Assembly: GCA_902362435.1 (NCBI GenBank)
Contig: CABIWW010000004.1
Coordinates: forward strand, 1-64,000
Direction: 5' to 3'
DNA length: 64,000 nt
Source of the DNA: Eubacteriaceae bacterium
Lineage (GTDB): Bacteria > Bacillota > Clostridia > Peptostreptococcales > Anaerovoracaceae
Part shown: positions 27,969 to 36,716 of the stretch, piece by piece
How the letters are laid out: each line of letters opens with the position of its first letter
How positions within the stretch are numbered: position 1 is the stretch's first letter
Notes under the pieces: model-generated
Seen by the model: only the letters and a program-made list of their open reading frames with translations
Told to the model about the DNA's origin: nothing
Database searches by the model: none
Position numbers and translations under genes: made by a program

Positions 27969-28967
27969 CTATTTGCCGACCACCTTGTAAAGCTCGTCGG
28001 CATACGGCGGATCAACTTCGGAGATCTCACCTCCGCATGTCTTCATTATACCGAAGCTCTCGTCCTTTATCCTGCCTATGACAGTGCATCTGACTCCGGC
28101 CTTTCCCATCGCTGCGAGCATATCGTCCTTTTTGTCCTCAGGCGTCACTATGACCATGGATCCGCTGGATATCAGGCGCATAGGGTCGATATCGAAATTC
28201 CTGCAGATCTTTTCCGTCTCAGACTCCACAGGGATCTCATCCTCCCAGATCTCTGCACCTTTATGAGCGATCTGGCACATTTCCCACACAGCTCCCATGA
28301 TGCCGCCTTCCGTGACGTCATGCATGCCGTGCGTTCCTACAGTTCCTGCAGCGACGCCCTCCGGCACCACGCTTACAAGATCAAGGAATGATTTCGCACG
28401 ATCTATTTCTTCCTTTGTCAGCACATCCTCGAGCTGCTTCTCATAGTCGCACGCGATTATCCCGCTGCCTTCGAGACCGACCGACTTGCTCATCATGATG
28501 TAGTCGCCTTCGGACATGTCGTTGCCGCTCTGCGAATGGCCGGCGAGAGCTCTGCCTATCGCCGTCGACACTATGACCGGCTGCTTCACCGCCGGCGTTA
28601 TCTCCGTATGTCCTCCGATTATCTCGACTCCGAGGCTTCCGGCTGTCTCCGCAGCCTGTCCCATGATATGCTCCACATCCTGCTCCTGCGTGCCTTCCGG
28701 CAGCATCACAGCCAGCATGATACCCAGAGGCTGCACTCCGTTTGAAGCTATATCGTTGCATGTTATGTGTATCGAAAGTCTGCCGATATCGCTCACCGCC
28801 GCAGTTATCGGATCAGTCGACATGATGCATTCATAATCTCCGTAGTCCACTACCGCGCAGTCCTCACCGATACCCGGCCTCACCTTCACATCGTCGCTTC
28901 TGTATGTTATCTTGTCAAATACGAGTTTCTTCAGCAGATCACTGTCTAATTTCCCTGTTTTAAGCAT
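27969..28967 (-). CDS. AIR synthase-related protein (HypE/PurM superfamily)
   Basis: 332 residues with the ATP-binding fold of PurM, HypE, SelD and ThiL. Motifs: GIGEDCAVVDYGDYECIMSTDPIT near 32-55, NDIASNGVQPLGIML, GGHTEITPAV and a Gly-rich HDVTEGGIMGA. These resemble HypE, which dehydrates the carbamoyl-HypE thiol for hydrogenase CN ligand synthesis, but the C-terminus ends YADELYKVVGK and lacks the catalytic PRIC motif of true HypE. No hyp genes are near. Function unknown; the superfamily is clear. Confidence 0.8.
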   Translation of the reverse strand: MLKTGKLDSDLLKKLVFDKITYRSDDVKVRPGIGEDCAVVDYGDYECIMSTDPITAAVSDIGRLSIHITCNDIASNGVQPLGIMLAVMLPEGTQEQDVEHIMGQAAETAGSLGVEIIGGHTEITPAVKQPVIVSTAIGRALAGHSQSGNDMSEGDYIMMSKSVGLEGSGIIACDYEKQLEDVLTKEEIDRAKSFLDLVSVVPEGVAAGTVGTHGMHDVTEGGIMGAVWEMCQIAHKGAEIWEDEIPVESETEKICRNFDIDPMRLISSGSMVIVTPEDKKDDMLAAMGKAGVRCTVIGRIKDESFGIMKTCGGEISEVDPPYADELYKVVGK

Positions 28968-28971
28968 AGTA

Positions 28972-30924
28972 TCATTCCTCTGTCATCTTCAAAAATTCTT
29001 CTTCAGTTATGATCGGGATGCCGAGCTCTTTGGCTTTTTTGTTCTTTGACGATCCCGACGTTATATCATTGTTTATGAGATAGTCCGTTTTGCTGCTGAC
29101 CGCAGACGACGTCTTCCCTCCCGCAGCTTCCACTGCGGCCTTCACTGCATCGCGGTTTGCAAAATGCTTCACTTTCCCGGTTATCACGAAGGTGAGTCCT
29201 TTGAGCTTTTCGCTTCGTCCTTCGTCAGGCTCCCGCTCGAGCTGCAGCCTGTCCAGCAGGTCATCGATCAGTCGTTTCTTCTCTTCATCGTGGAAAAATT
29301 CAACGTACGCTTTCGCCATGACTTCGCCTATACCGTCTATGGACACGAGCTCCTCTTCGGTGAGGCTGCTGATCTTCTCCCAGTCGTCATCGCATTCACG
29401 CGCGATCATCTTCGCATTCGCGACGCCTATGTTCGGTATACCCAGGCTGAAGAGCAGACGCGCAGGCGTTGTCCGGCTCGCCTTTTCCGCTGACTTCAGC
29501 AGGTTTTCGAATGATTTCTCGCCGAAACCGTCCATCGTTATTATGCGATCTCTCCATTTTTCCATATCGAACAGATCAGCGAATTCTCTGACCATGCCTT
29601 CATCAACTAGCTTTTCAAGCGTAGCCTCCGACAATCCTTCGATGTTCATCGCATTCCTGCTCACAAAGTGTGTGAACGACTTGATCCGCTTGGCCGGACA
29701 CGCACTGTTAGGACAGTGCAGAGTCTCCACGCCGCTGTCGTCCTTTATCACAGTGCCGGTCCCGCACACAGGACATTTCTCCGGCGGCTTCAGACTGCCG
29801 CTCTTCGTCAGATTCTCTGCGATCTGCGGTATTATCATATTAGCCTTATACACCTTTATCTCGTCACCGATACCGAGCTGCAGCTCCCTGACTATACTGA
29901 GATTGTGAACAGACGCTCTGCTGACTGTAGTGCCCTCCAGCTCCACCGGATCGAACACCGCGATCGGGTTGATGAGTCCGGTACGCGATGCATTCCACAG
30001 CACCTGCCGCAGATGAGTCTCCCTCATCTCATCCTTCCACTTGAAAGCTATGGAATCGCGCGGGAACTTTGCAGTAGATCCCAGTGATCTGCCGTACTCT
30101 ATATCGTCGAATATCAGCACCAGTCCATCGGAAGGCAGCGGAAAATCCGCGATCTTTTCCTCGAATCCGTTCACCGCATCCTCTATATCTGCCGCAGTGA
30201 CTCTGACATAATCGACCGTATCGAAGCCCTGCTCGTACATCCACTGCATCTGCTGATGTCTGTATTCAAGTCCGGCGCCGCCTTCCGCCAGTGAAAACGC
30301 ATAGAACTTCACGTGGCGCTGAGCCGTTATCTCGTTGTTTAGCTGTCTTACAGATCCGCTGCAGAGATTTCTCGGATTCTTGTACTTCGCATCCGCGTCG
30401 CCTATCGTCCTGTTTATCTCTTCGAAGTCAGCATAGCTTATCACTGCCTCGCCTCTAACAGTGACTGTGCCCTTTTCAGGTATCTCCAGCGGTATGTTCT
30501 CGAACTTTCTGGCATTGCTGGTTATCACCTCGCCCGTGATGCCGTCGCCTCTCGTCACCGCTTTTTCGAGCCTGCCGTTTTCATATGTGAGCACCGTCGT
30601 GAGGCCGTCGAGCTTCCATGAAAGCAGTCCCTCATGATCGCCAAGCCATCCGCGCAGCGCGTCGATCTCCTTTGTCTTGTCCAGAGACAGCATCGGAGAC
30701 GGATGACGTTCCTTCGGCAGTCCGCTGAGCACCTCATACCCGACATTTACCGTCGGACTCGAGGAAAGCACTATCCCGGTCTCTTTTTCCAGTTTCTCGA
30801 GCTCGTCATACAGGCTGTCGTATTCCTGATTAGTGATCAGCTCCCGGTTTTCCTGATAGTAGGCTTTCGCCGCTTTATTAAGGAATGCTACTTTCTCCTC
30901 GATGAGTTTTCGCTTGTCTTCCAT
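28972..30924 (-). CDS. ligA: NAD-dependent DNA ligase
   Basis: Seals nicks in replication and repair. 650 residues with the Ia domain, adenylated lysine 104 in KLDG (104-107), an OB-fold, a four-cysteine zinc finger (CPVCGTG, CPNSACPAKR), helix-hairpin-helix repeats (GIPNIGVANAK, SIDGIGEVMA) and a C-terminal BRCT domain (GLTFVITGKVKHF). The BRCT ends at EEEFLKMTEE. It lies 42 bases after pcrA and 4 bases before the AIR synthase-like gene. Confidence 0.98.
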   Translation of the reverse strand: MEDKRKLIEEKVAFLNKAAKAYYQENRELITNQEYDSLYDELEKLEKETGIVLSSSPTVNVGYEVLSGLPKERHPSPMLSLDKTKEIDALRGWLGDHEGLLSWKLDGLTTVLTYENGRLEKAVTRGDGITGEVITSNARKFENIPLEIPEKGTVTVRGEAVISYADFEEINRTIGDADAKYKNPRNLCSGSVRQLNNEITAQRHVKFYAFSLAEGGAGLEYRHQQMQWMYEQGFDTVDYVRVTAADIEDAVNGFEEKIADFPLPSDGLVLIFDDIEYGRSLGSTAKFPRDSIAFKWKDEMRETHLRQVLWNASRTGLINPIAVFDPVELEGTTVSRASVHNLSIVRELQLGIGDEIKVYKANMIIPQIAENLTKSGSLKPPEKCPVCGTGTVIKDDSGVETLHCPNSACPAKRIKSFTHFVSRNAMNIEGLSEATLEKLVDEGMVREFADLFDMEKWRDRIITMDGFGEKSFENLLKSAEKASRTTPARLLFSLGIPNIGVANAKMIARECDDDWEKISSLTEEELVSIDGIGEVMAKAYVEFFHDEEKKRLIDDLLDRLQLEREPDEGRSEKLKGLTFVITGKVKHFANRDAVKAAVEAAGGKTSSAVSSKTDYLINNDITSGSSKNKKAKELGIPIITEEEFLKMTEE

Positions 30925-30966
30925 ATGTGATACACCTCTTCTTTTATCCTCTCACGGGACCCTGCA

Positions 30967-33165
30967 TCAGAGCTTTTTCAGCGGTGCGAATCCCACGGCG
31001 AGCTTTTTCGTTCCATCGCCGAATTTCACTGTCACGATCTTGCCGTCGCATGAAACGACCTCGCCTTTACCGAATTTAGGATGAGATACGAGCTCTCCCG
31101 CACTGAAATCGTCAGAAGCCGCACCCACGTTTTTCTTCACCTGCTGCCTTGCATATTTCAGCTGATCGAACGGCCTGAACGGCTGGCTTTCGGTTATCCC
31201 GTCAGTGAACATGCCGTCTGCGTTGTGCTTCTTTTTCTCGAATACCGCATCGCCCTCTATCAGCTTCTTGTCGAGTTCGCGAAGGAACTGAGATTCTCGC
31301 GTATAATCAGTCTTGCCGTAAAGAGTCCTGCGCTCCGCACTCGTCAGCCACAGCCGCTCCTTTGCACGCGTCATTCCCACGTAGCACAGGCGTCTTTCCT
31401 CTTCGAGTCCGTCTTCCCTGTCGAATGCGCGCCATCCCGGGAAAAGTCCGTCTTCCATGCCCGGCAGGAACACGAACGGGAATTCCAGACCCTTGGCGCT
31501 GTGCATAGTCATCATCACGACCGCATTCTCATCCGCGTCGTGATTGTCCACCTCGGCAAGAAGCGCGATCCTTTCCATGAACTCCGCCAGTGTGATATTC
31601 GGATCCTCTTTCTCATAATCGTAAATAACCGATCTGAACTCCAGCAGGTTCTCTATGCGGCTCTCCGCCTCGAGCGTGTTCTGATCCTCCAGCGCCTTGA
31701 GATAGCCGGACTTCACAAGCACTCCGTCATAAAGATCAGAGATCTTCATATCGTCTTTTTCACCGCTGTACGCATCTATCAGCTCCCTGAAAGTTTCTAT
31801 ATTTCTCGAAACTTTCGACGAAAGCGAAGATATCACTTCCATGTCGCCGAGAACGTCAAAAATACTTTCGTTCCTGACTGATGCCAGCGTCCTGAGCTTT
31901 TCCACGGTCTTGCCGCCTATGCCTCGCTTCGGCTCGTTTATCACTCTCATGAGCGCCAGATCGTCGGCATGATTCTGTATCAGCCTCAGATAGCACATTA
32001 TGTCTTTTATTTCTTTTCTGTCGTAATATCTCAGTCCGCCGAGCACTCTGTACGGTATCTCGCGCCTTGATAATGCTTCTTCGAACGTTCGTGACTGTGA
32101 ATTCGTCCTGTACAGTATCGCGAAGTCGCTGTACGGATGCGATGATGACTTCATCCTGTTGATCTCGCTCGCCACGAAATACGCCTCGTCTCTCTCGTCT
32201 TCAGCGCGAAAATACACGATCTTATGGCCCTCCTCGTTGTCGGTCCACAGCTTCTTCGCTTTTCTTCCTCTGTTGTTTTCTATCACCGAATGAGCCGCAT
32301 CGAGTATCGTCGATGTCGATCTGTAGTTCTGCTCGAGCTTCACGACTTTCGCATCTCTGAAATCCTTTTCGAACTCCAGTATGTTCCTTATATCTGCACC
32401 TCTCCACTGATATATGCACTGGTCGTCGTCGCCGACCACACATATGTTATTGTGCGCCTCTGCGAGCATCTTTATGAATGTGTACTGCAGTCTGTTCGTA
32501 TCCTGGTACTCATCGACCATTATGTATCTGAACCTGTTCTGATATTTCAGCAGCACAGCTTCGTCCTTTTCGAAAAGGCGCACTGCATTGAGAAGCAGGT
32601 CGTCGAAATCCATCGCATTGTTTTTTTTGAGCGTATTTTCGTAGCTGCCGTACACTCTCGCTGTCATCTTGTCCTTGATATCATCGCCGAAGATATTCGT
32701 GTATTCCTCGCTCGATATGCGGTTCTCCTTGCATTTGCTGATTATTCCCAGAAAATATGACGGCGTGTAGCGTTTGCCGTCTATATTGAGTTCCTTTATT
32801 ATGTTTTTAACGAGTGTCTTCTGGTCTGTCGGGTCATATACGGTAAAATCCCTGCCGTATCCCAGCACTTCGGCGTGCATCCTGAGTATCCTCAGGCATG
32901 CCGAGTGGAATGTCATGATCCAGGAGCTCAGTCCGCCTCCCAGCAGTTCCTCGACTCTCGTCTTCATCTCTTTCGCAGCCTTGTTTGTGAATGTCACCGC
33001 AAGTATATTGTACGGATCGACATGCTTCTCCAGTATCATATATGCGATCCTGTGAGTCATCGTGCTCGTCTTGCCGCTTCCGGCTCCCGCCAGAATAAGA
33101 AGCGGCCCTTCAGTATGCATAGCCGCTTCTCTCTGTTTTTTGTTGAGTTTATCCAAATAATCCAT
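30967..33165 (-). CDS. pcrA: ATP-dependent DNA helicase PcrA (UvrD/Rep family)
   Basis: Superfamily 1A 3'-5' helicase in repair and replication restart. 732 residues; Walker A LAGAGSGKTSTMTHR near 27-41, FTNKAAKEM, DEYQDTN, QCIYQWRGAD, EQNYRST, HSAKGLEFPFVFLPGMEDG and motif VI YVGMTRAKERL are all present. The C-terminal Tudor-like piece (GELVSHPKFGKGEVVSCDG) binds RNA polymerase in PcrA of other Firmicutes. Adjacent to ligA, the usual pcrA-ligA pair. Confidence 0.97.
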   Translation of the reverse strand: MDYLDKLNKKQREAAMHTEGPLLILAGAGSGKTSTMTHRIAYMILEKHVDPYNILAVTFTNKAAKEMKTRVEELLGGGLSSWIMTFHSACLRILRMHAEVLGYGRDFTVYDPTDQKTLVKNIIKELNIDGKRYTPSYFLGIISKCKENRISSEEYTNIFGDDIKDKMTARVYGSYENTLKKNNAMDFDDLLLNAVRLFEKDEAVLLKYQNRFRYIMVDEYQDTNRLQYTFIKMLAEAHNNICVVGDDDQCIYQWRGADIRNILEFEKDFRDAKVVKLEQNYRSTSTILDAAHSVIENNRGRKAKKLWTDNEEGHKIVYFRAEDERDEAYFVASEINRMKSSSHPYSDFAILYRTNSQSRTFEEALSRREIPYRVLGGLRYYDRKEIKDIMCYLRLIQNHADDLALMRVINEPKRGIGGKTVEKLRTLASVRNESIFDVLGDMEVISSLSSKVSRNIETFRELIDAYSGEKDDMKISDLYDGVLVKSGYLKALEDQNTLEAESRIENLLEFRSVIYDYEKEDPNITLAEFMERIALLAEVDNHDADENAVVMMTMHSAKGLEFPFVFLPGMEDGLFPGWRAFDREDGLEEERRLCYVGMTRAKERLWLTSAERRTLYGKTDYTRESQFLRELDKKLIEGDAVFEKKKHNADGMFTDGITESQPFRPFDQLKYARQQVKKNVGAASDDFSAGELVSHPKFGKGEVVSCDGKIVTVKFGDGTKKLAVGFAPLKKL

Positions 33166-33180
33166 GTCAAATATCCCTGT

Positions 33181-33894
33181 CTAAATTATAAAGCTCCACA
33201 GCAGACTGTACATGAAATTCACACACGGTGTGATGATCATGCCTGTTATTCCGAATATTATCAGTGCGATCAGTATCCAGTTCCCGTATCTGTAAATAGT
33301 CCAGTAAAGCTCCGTATGTCTGATGTTGAACAGCTCCGTGACCACTGAAAATCCGTCAAGCGGCGGGCAGGGTATCAGATTGAACACCATCAGCACGAGA
33401 TTTATCCTTATCACACATATTATGATCTGCCACAGGATGTACCCGACACTGCCCGACAGGAATCCCGGCACCGTCATGTAAAGTATCTTCGCTATCATCG
33501 AAAACACGATCGCTACGAGCAGATTCATCGTTACACCCGCCAGTGCAACGAACAGTTCGTCACGTCTCCTGTTTTTGAAATTGGCAGGATTTATCTGTAC
33601 AGGCACGCCCCATCCGAAACCTGCGAACAGCAGTGCTGCAAGCCCTACCGGATCGATATGCGCCAGAGGGTTTATCGTCACCCTTCCCTGCATCTTAGGA
33701 GTCGGATCTCCCAGCTTGTATGCCACCTTCGCATGCGCATATTCATGAAAGGAAAGTCCTACTATGATCCCGGGCAGCAGTATCAGTTCGCTCATAAGCC
33801 ACTGCAGCGGATGTGCGAACGCCCCGCTCCTTAGCGAGTTCATCAGCAGTATCGCTATCAGTATTATAAAAGAAATATCAAAGTTACGTCTCAA
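33181..33894 (-). CDS. Site-2 protease family (M50) membrane metalloprotease
   Basis: Intramembrane zinc protease, 237 residues, about five hydrophobic helices. Zinc motif HEYAH at 50-54 and the family motifs GRVTINPLAHIDPVG and WGVPVQINPANFKNRRRDE. The start codon is TTG at 33892-33894, backed by GGAGG seven bases upstream; no better ATG fits. The gene is just upstream of pcrA with a 15-base gap. Substrate unknown. Confidence 0.9.
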   Translation of the reverse strand: MRRNFDISFIILIAILLMNSLRSGAFAHPLQWLMSELILLPGIIVGLSFHEYAHAKVAYKLGDPTPKMQGRVTINPLAHIDPVGLAALLFAGFGWGVPVQINPANFKNRRRDELFVALAGVTMNLLVAIVFSMIAKILYMTVPGFLSGSVGYILWQIIICVIRINLVLMVFNLIPCPPLDGFSVVTELFNIRHTELYWTIYRYGNWILIALIIFGITGMIITPCVNFMYSLLWSFII

Positions 33895-34013
33895 TCGTAT
33901 ACCTCCGATCCTGTTAATACAAAAAAATTCCGTTTTTATAGTATATCATCTATCATGAAAAATTAACAGCAAAACACCGTGAAGACTTGATGAAAGATAG
34001 CGCTTTACATATG

Positions 34014-34046
34014 TAAAAAGCGCACATTACCAAGCTGTGCGCTTTT
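34014..34046 (-). terminator. Rho-independent terminator of the LuxR-type gene
   Basis: Perfect stem AAAAGCGCACA (34016-34026) / TGTGCGCTTTT (34036-34046), with a TTTTTAC tail on the minus strand. 35 bases past the regulator stop. Confidence 0.9.
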
Positions 34047-34080
34047 GCATCGTTCTGAATCCATTATACAGACCGTGCCG

Positions 34081-34884
34081 CTACGATATCACCTTGTGTA
34101 TCAGCGCCACTCTGCTGTTTATGTCACATTTCCTGTAAATGTTTATCAGGTGCTTGTTGAGTGTATGATCGGCTATGCACAGTGATTCACATATCTCACT
34201 GTTAGTCATGCCTTCCTTTACCACCTTGAATACCACCTCAGTCTCCCTTTTCGTCAGGGAATACTGCTCTGCGATACCATGTATGCGATCCTCGAGCTTC
34301 GCGCCGGAATCACTGCCCGCGCCTCTCGATTTCCGGAATTCGTGATGAAGCCTCAGACTAAGATGCCTGTTGATGAGTTCCATCATGTACAGTTCCTTGT
34401 CGCTGAAATCGCCCTGCTCCGTACTTCTCCCCAGCACTATCGCACCGAGAAACTTCTTGTCGTAGGCACTTATCACCTGCATGCTGTACTTCACATCGAA
34501 CGCCGCATACGTATCGTTGAAATAGCCTGTCGTACGGATCTCATCATCGTCTATGAGATCCATTTCTCTGTATACATCTCTTTTCCCGACCAGCATTATC
34601 CATTTGCCGAAATCCTCTTCCTCGTATTCGTCTATGTAGCGGTTTATCGCGTCGATCTGCTCATGGCTTGCCCCGTTTTCCTCACCCTGCACATAAACTA
34701 CAGGATGTGCCAGCAGATGCTCTCCTGACATATCCGCAAGATGAAATACCGAAAAATTATTCGGTATCAGCTGGTATATATACGAGAGCAGCGTCTTTCT
34801 CTCGTTTAAAAAATCATCATCATTGTGGATGAAATAAACAATATCGTCGATGAATGCCCATTCTCTCTGTTCAAGTTTCTTCAT
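34081..34884 (-). CDS. LuxR-type HTH transcriptional regulator
   Basis: 267 residues from the ATG at 34882-34884, which has GGAGG seven bases upstream; a longer GTG start lacks a site. The C-terminus (about 205-267) is a GerE/LuxR helix-turn-helix: SLTKRETEVVFKVVKEGMTNSEICESLCIADHTLNKHLINIYRKC. The N-terminal 190 residues contain no receiver aspartate pattern and look GAF-like, so an unknown signal may bind there. It follows the tryptophan-type ABC operon on the same strand but has its own promoter with two upstream tandem repeats, suggesting autoregulation or control by another protein. Confidence 0.85.
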   Translation of the reverse strand: MKKLEQREWAFIDDIVYFIHNDDDFLNERKTLLSYIYQLIPNNFSVFHLADMSGEHLLAHPVVYVQGEENGASHEQIDAINRYIDEYEEEDFGKWIMLVGKRDVYREMDLIDDDEIRTTGYFNDTYAAFDVKYSMQVISAYDKKFLGAIVLGRSTEQGDFSDKELYMMELINRHLSLRLHHEFRKSRGAGSDSGAKLEDRIHGIAEQYSLTKRETEVVFKVVKEGMTNSEICESLCIADHTLNKHLINIYRKCDINSRVALIHKVIS

Positions 34885-34947
34885 AGCTGTCCTCCATACG
34901 ATCTGTTCCCCGACTGCAGTCACTCCTGTTTTTTACGCATCCTTATT

Positions 34948-34976
34948 ATTATACTTATTGACAGGGATAATGTAAA
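34948..34976 (-). promoter_or_regulatory. Promoter of the LuxR-type gene
   Basis: Minus-strand TTTACA (34971-34976), 17-base spacer, TATAAT (34948-34953). Starts about 60 bases before the ATG. Confidence 0.7.
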
Positions 34977-34977
34977 T

Positions 34978-35021
34978 ACAGTATCAGACAACTTTTACAA
35001 CAGTATCGGACGACCTTTACA
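34978..35021 (-). repeat. Two tandem 22-bp direct repeats next to the regulator promoter
   Basis: Adjacent copies at 34978-34999 and 35000-35021 match at 19 of 22 positions (pattern ACAGTATCxGACxACxTTTACA on the plus strand). Period 22, about two helical turns, abutting the -35 at 34971-34976. One copy overlaps the stop codon of the upstream ATPase gene. They look like binding sites for an activator or for the regulator itself. Confidence 0.85.
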
Positions 35022-35790
35022 GAAGCATTCTGTCATTGTCTATTTCAAATTTTTCCACGAGCTTCTCGACTGTCATGCTGTCACGCTCCGCACCGCTTAT
35101 ATCCATCTTTATCTGCCCTCCCTGCATCAGGATCGTCCTGTTGCCGTGCTCGAGCGCAGCTTTCATATTGTGAGTTATCATCATGGTACACAGCCCGCTG
35201 TTCTTCGCAAAATAGTCAGTAAGCTCCAGGACTTTTCTGGCCGCTGACGGATCCAGCGCTGCTGTATGCTCATCGAGAAGAAGCAGCTTCGGTTCGGCAA
35301 TCACTGCCATGAACAGCGTCAGAGCCTGCCTCTGCCCGCCGGACAGAAGTCTTACCTTCTCTTTCATCCTGTTTTCGAGCCCCATCCCGAGAAGCGTGAG
35401 CTTTTCCCTGAAAAGCTCTCTGTCCGCCTTGTTTATTCCTGCCTGGAATCCGCGTTTTCGCATCTTGTTATACGCGATCGACAGGTTTTCTTCTATAGTC
35501 ATATCGAACGCAGTCCCCTTCATAGGATCCTGGAAAACGCGCCCTATCAGCTTTGCTCTCTTGTGTTCCGGCAGTCCCGAGATCTCTTTGCCGTCTATTT
35601 CTATGCGGCCGCTGTCCACAGGGAAAACGCCTGCGATAGAATTCATCAGTGTCGATTTACCGGCGCCGTTGCTTCCGATTATAGTTATGAAATCGCCGGG
35701 TTTTCCGTGGAAATTCACGTCATCCAGCGCTTTCATCTCGTTTATCGTGCCCTTTCCGAACACTTTGGTGAGATGTTCTATCTTAAGCAT
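35017..35790 (-). CDS. ABC importer ATPase (putative tryptophan system)
   Basis: 257 residues from the ATG at 35788-35790 with GGAGG eight bases upstream; a GTG three codons earlier is too close. Walker A IGSNGAGKSTLMNS, Q-loop VFQDPMKGT, signature LLSGGQRQALTLFMAV, Walker B LLLLDEHTAALD and H-loop ITHN are intact. It starts inside the last codons of the permease gene (eight-base overlap). The partner proteins are of the ABC_sub_bind family, which commonly carry an ATPase like this one. Confidence 0.92.
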   Translation of the reverse strand: MLKIEHLTKVFGKGTINEMKALDDVNFHGKPGDFITIIGSNGAGKSTLMNSIAGVFPVDSGRIEIDGKEISGLPEHKRAKLIGRVFQDPMKGTAFDMTIEENLSIAYNKMRKRGFQAGINKADRELFREKLTLLGMGLENRMKEKVRLLSGGQRQALTLFMAVIAEPKLLLLDEHTAALDPSAARKVLELTDYFAKNSGLCTMMITHNMKAALEHGNRTILMQGGQIKMDISGAERDSMTVEKLVEKFEIDNDRMLL

Positions 35791-36715
35791 TCTTCTCACC
35801 TCCCTTTGCTTTTTTCTTTCTCAATGAGAAGTTCTCTCCCAGCATTCCCATTGCCAGTGCGATCGTTACGATGACAGCCGACACGAGCTTGAGATCTGTC
35901 GGAGGCATTCCCAGATAGAGCGCCACACCGATGACCATCCTGTACACTACAGCGCCGAGAGCCACAGCTATCAGTCTTCTCATCAGGCTGCCAGTTCCGA
36001 ACAGCACTTCACCGATTATTACAGATGCCAGGCCTATGACTACCATACCGGTACCCATGCCTACATCTGAATACCCCTGGTACTGTGCGAGCATTCCGCC
36101 TGCAAGACCCACGAGTCCGTTCGATACGGAAAGTCCCAGGAGTTTCATATTGTCGCTGCTTATACCTGCAGCTCTTACCATATCTTCATTATCTCCGGTC
36201 GCTCTCAGCGCAAAGCCCTTTCTAGTCTTGAGGAATCCGAACATGAGCACTATCACAACGGCTGCGATCAGCGCACCCAGCACGATCGAGCTCCATTTGA
36301 AACCGGGCATGACTTCCGCCATCTTCTTGTAAATGGTTGGCGCACTGTTTAGGTTGATATTTGCTTTTCCCTGTATCCTGAGGTTTATCGAATATATTCC
36401 CAGCATCACGAGGATACCTGCCAGAAGAGGCTGTATCTTGAGCTTCGTATTGAGCAGAGCCGTTATCGCGCCTGCGCCCATGCCGAAAATGAATGCCAGC
36501 ACCAGTCCGATGATGCATACCAGCGTCTGTACCGCGGGATCCATGCCTGCCGCGTGGCTGCACACTACAGCCGAAACAGCAGCACCTGTAACGATGCTGC
36601 CGTCGACTGTCAGATCCGGCGTGTTGAGCGTCCTGAATGACAGGAATACGCCTAGCGCCAGTATCGAATATATAAGACCCAGTTCTAATGCTTCAAGTAA
36701 TGTGACTATTAACAT
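35783..36715 (-). CDS. ABC importer permease (putative tryptophan system)
   Basis: 310 residues with eight to ten hydrophobic helices, related to branched-chain-type permeases (LivH-like). First segment LEALELGLIYSILALGVFLSFRTLNTPDLTVDGS is diagnostic of the ABC_sub_bind-partnered permeases. The ATG at 36713-36715 lies one base before the binding-protein stop codon. Single permease gene, so it probably works as a homodimer. Confidence 0.9.
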   Translation of the reverse strand: MLIVTLLEALELGLIYSILALGVFLSFRTLNTPDLTVDGSIVTGAAVSAVVCSHAAGMDPAVQTLVCIIGLVLAFIFGMGAGAITALLNTKLKIQPLLAGILVMLGIYSINLRIQGKANINLNSAPTIYKKMAEVMPGFKWSSIVLGALIAAVVIVLMFGFLKTRKGFALRATGDNEDMVRAAGISSDNMKLLGLSVSNGLVGLAGGMLAQYQGYSDVGMGTGMVVIGLASVIIGEVLFGTGSLMRRLIAVALGAVVYRMVIGVALYLGMPPTDLKLVSAVIVTIALAMGMLGENFSLRKKKAKGGEKNA

Positions 36716-36716
36716 T

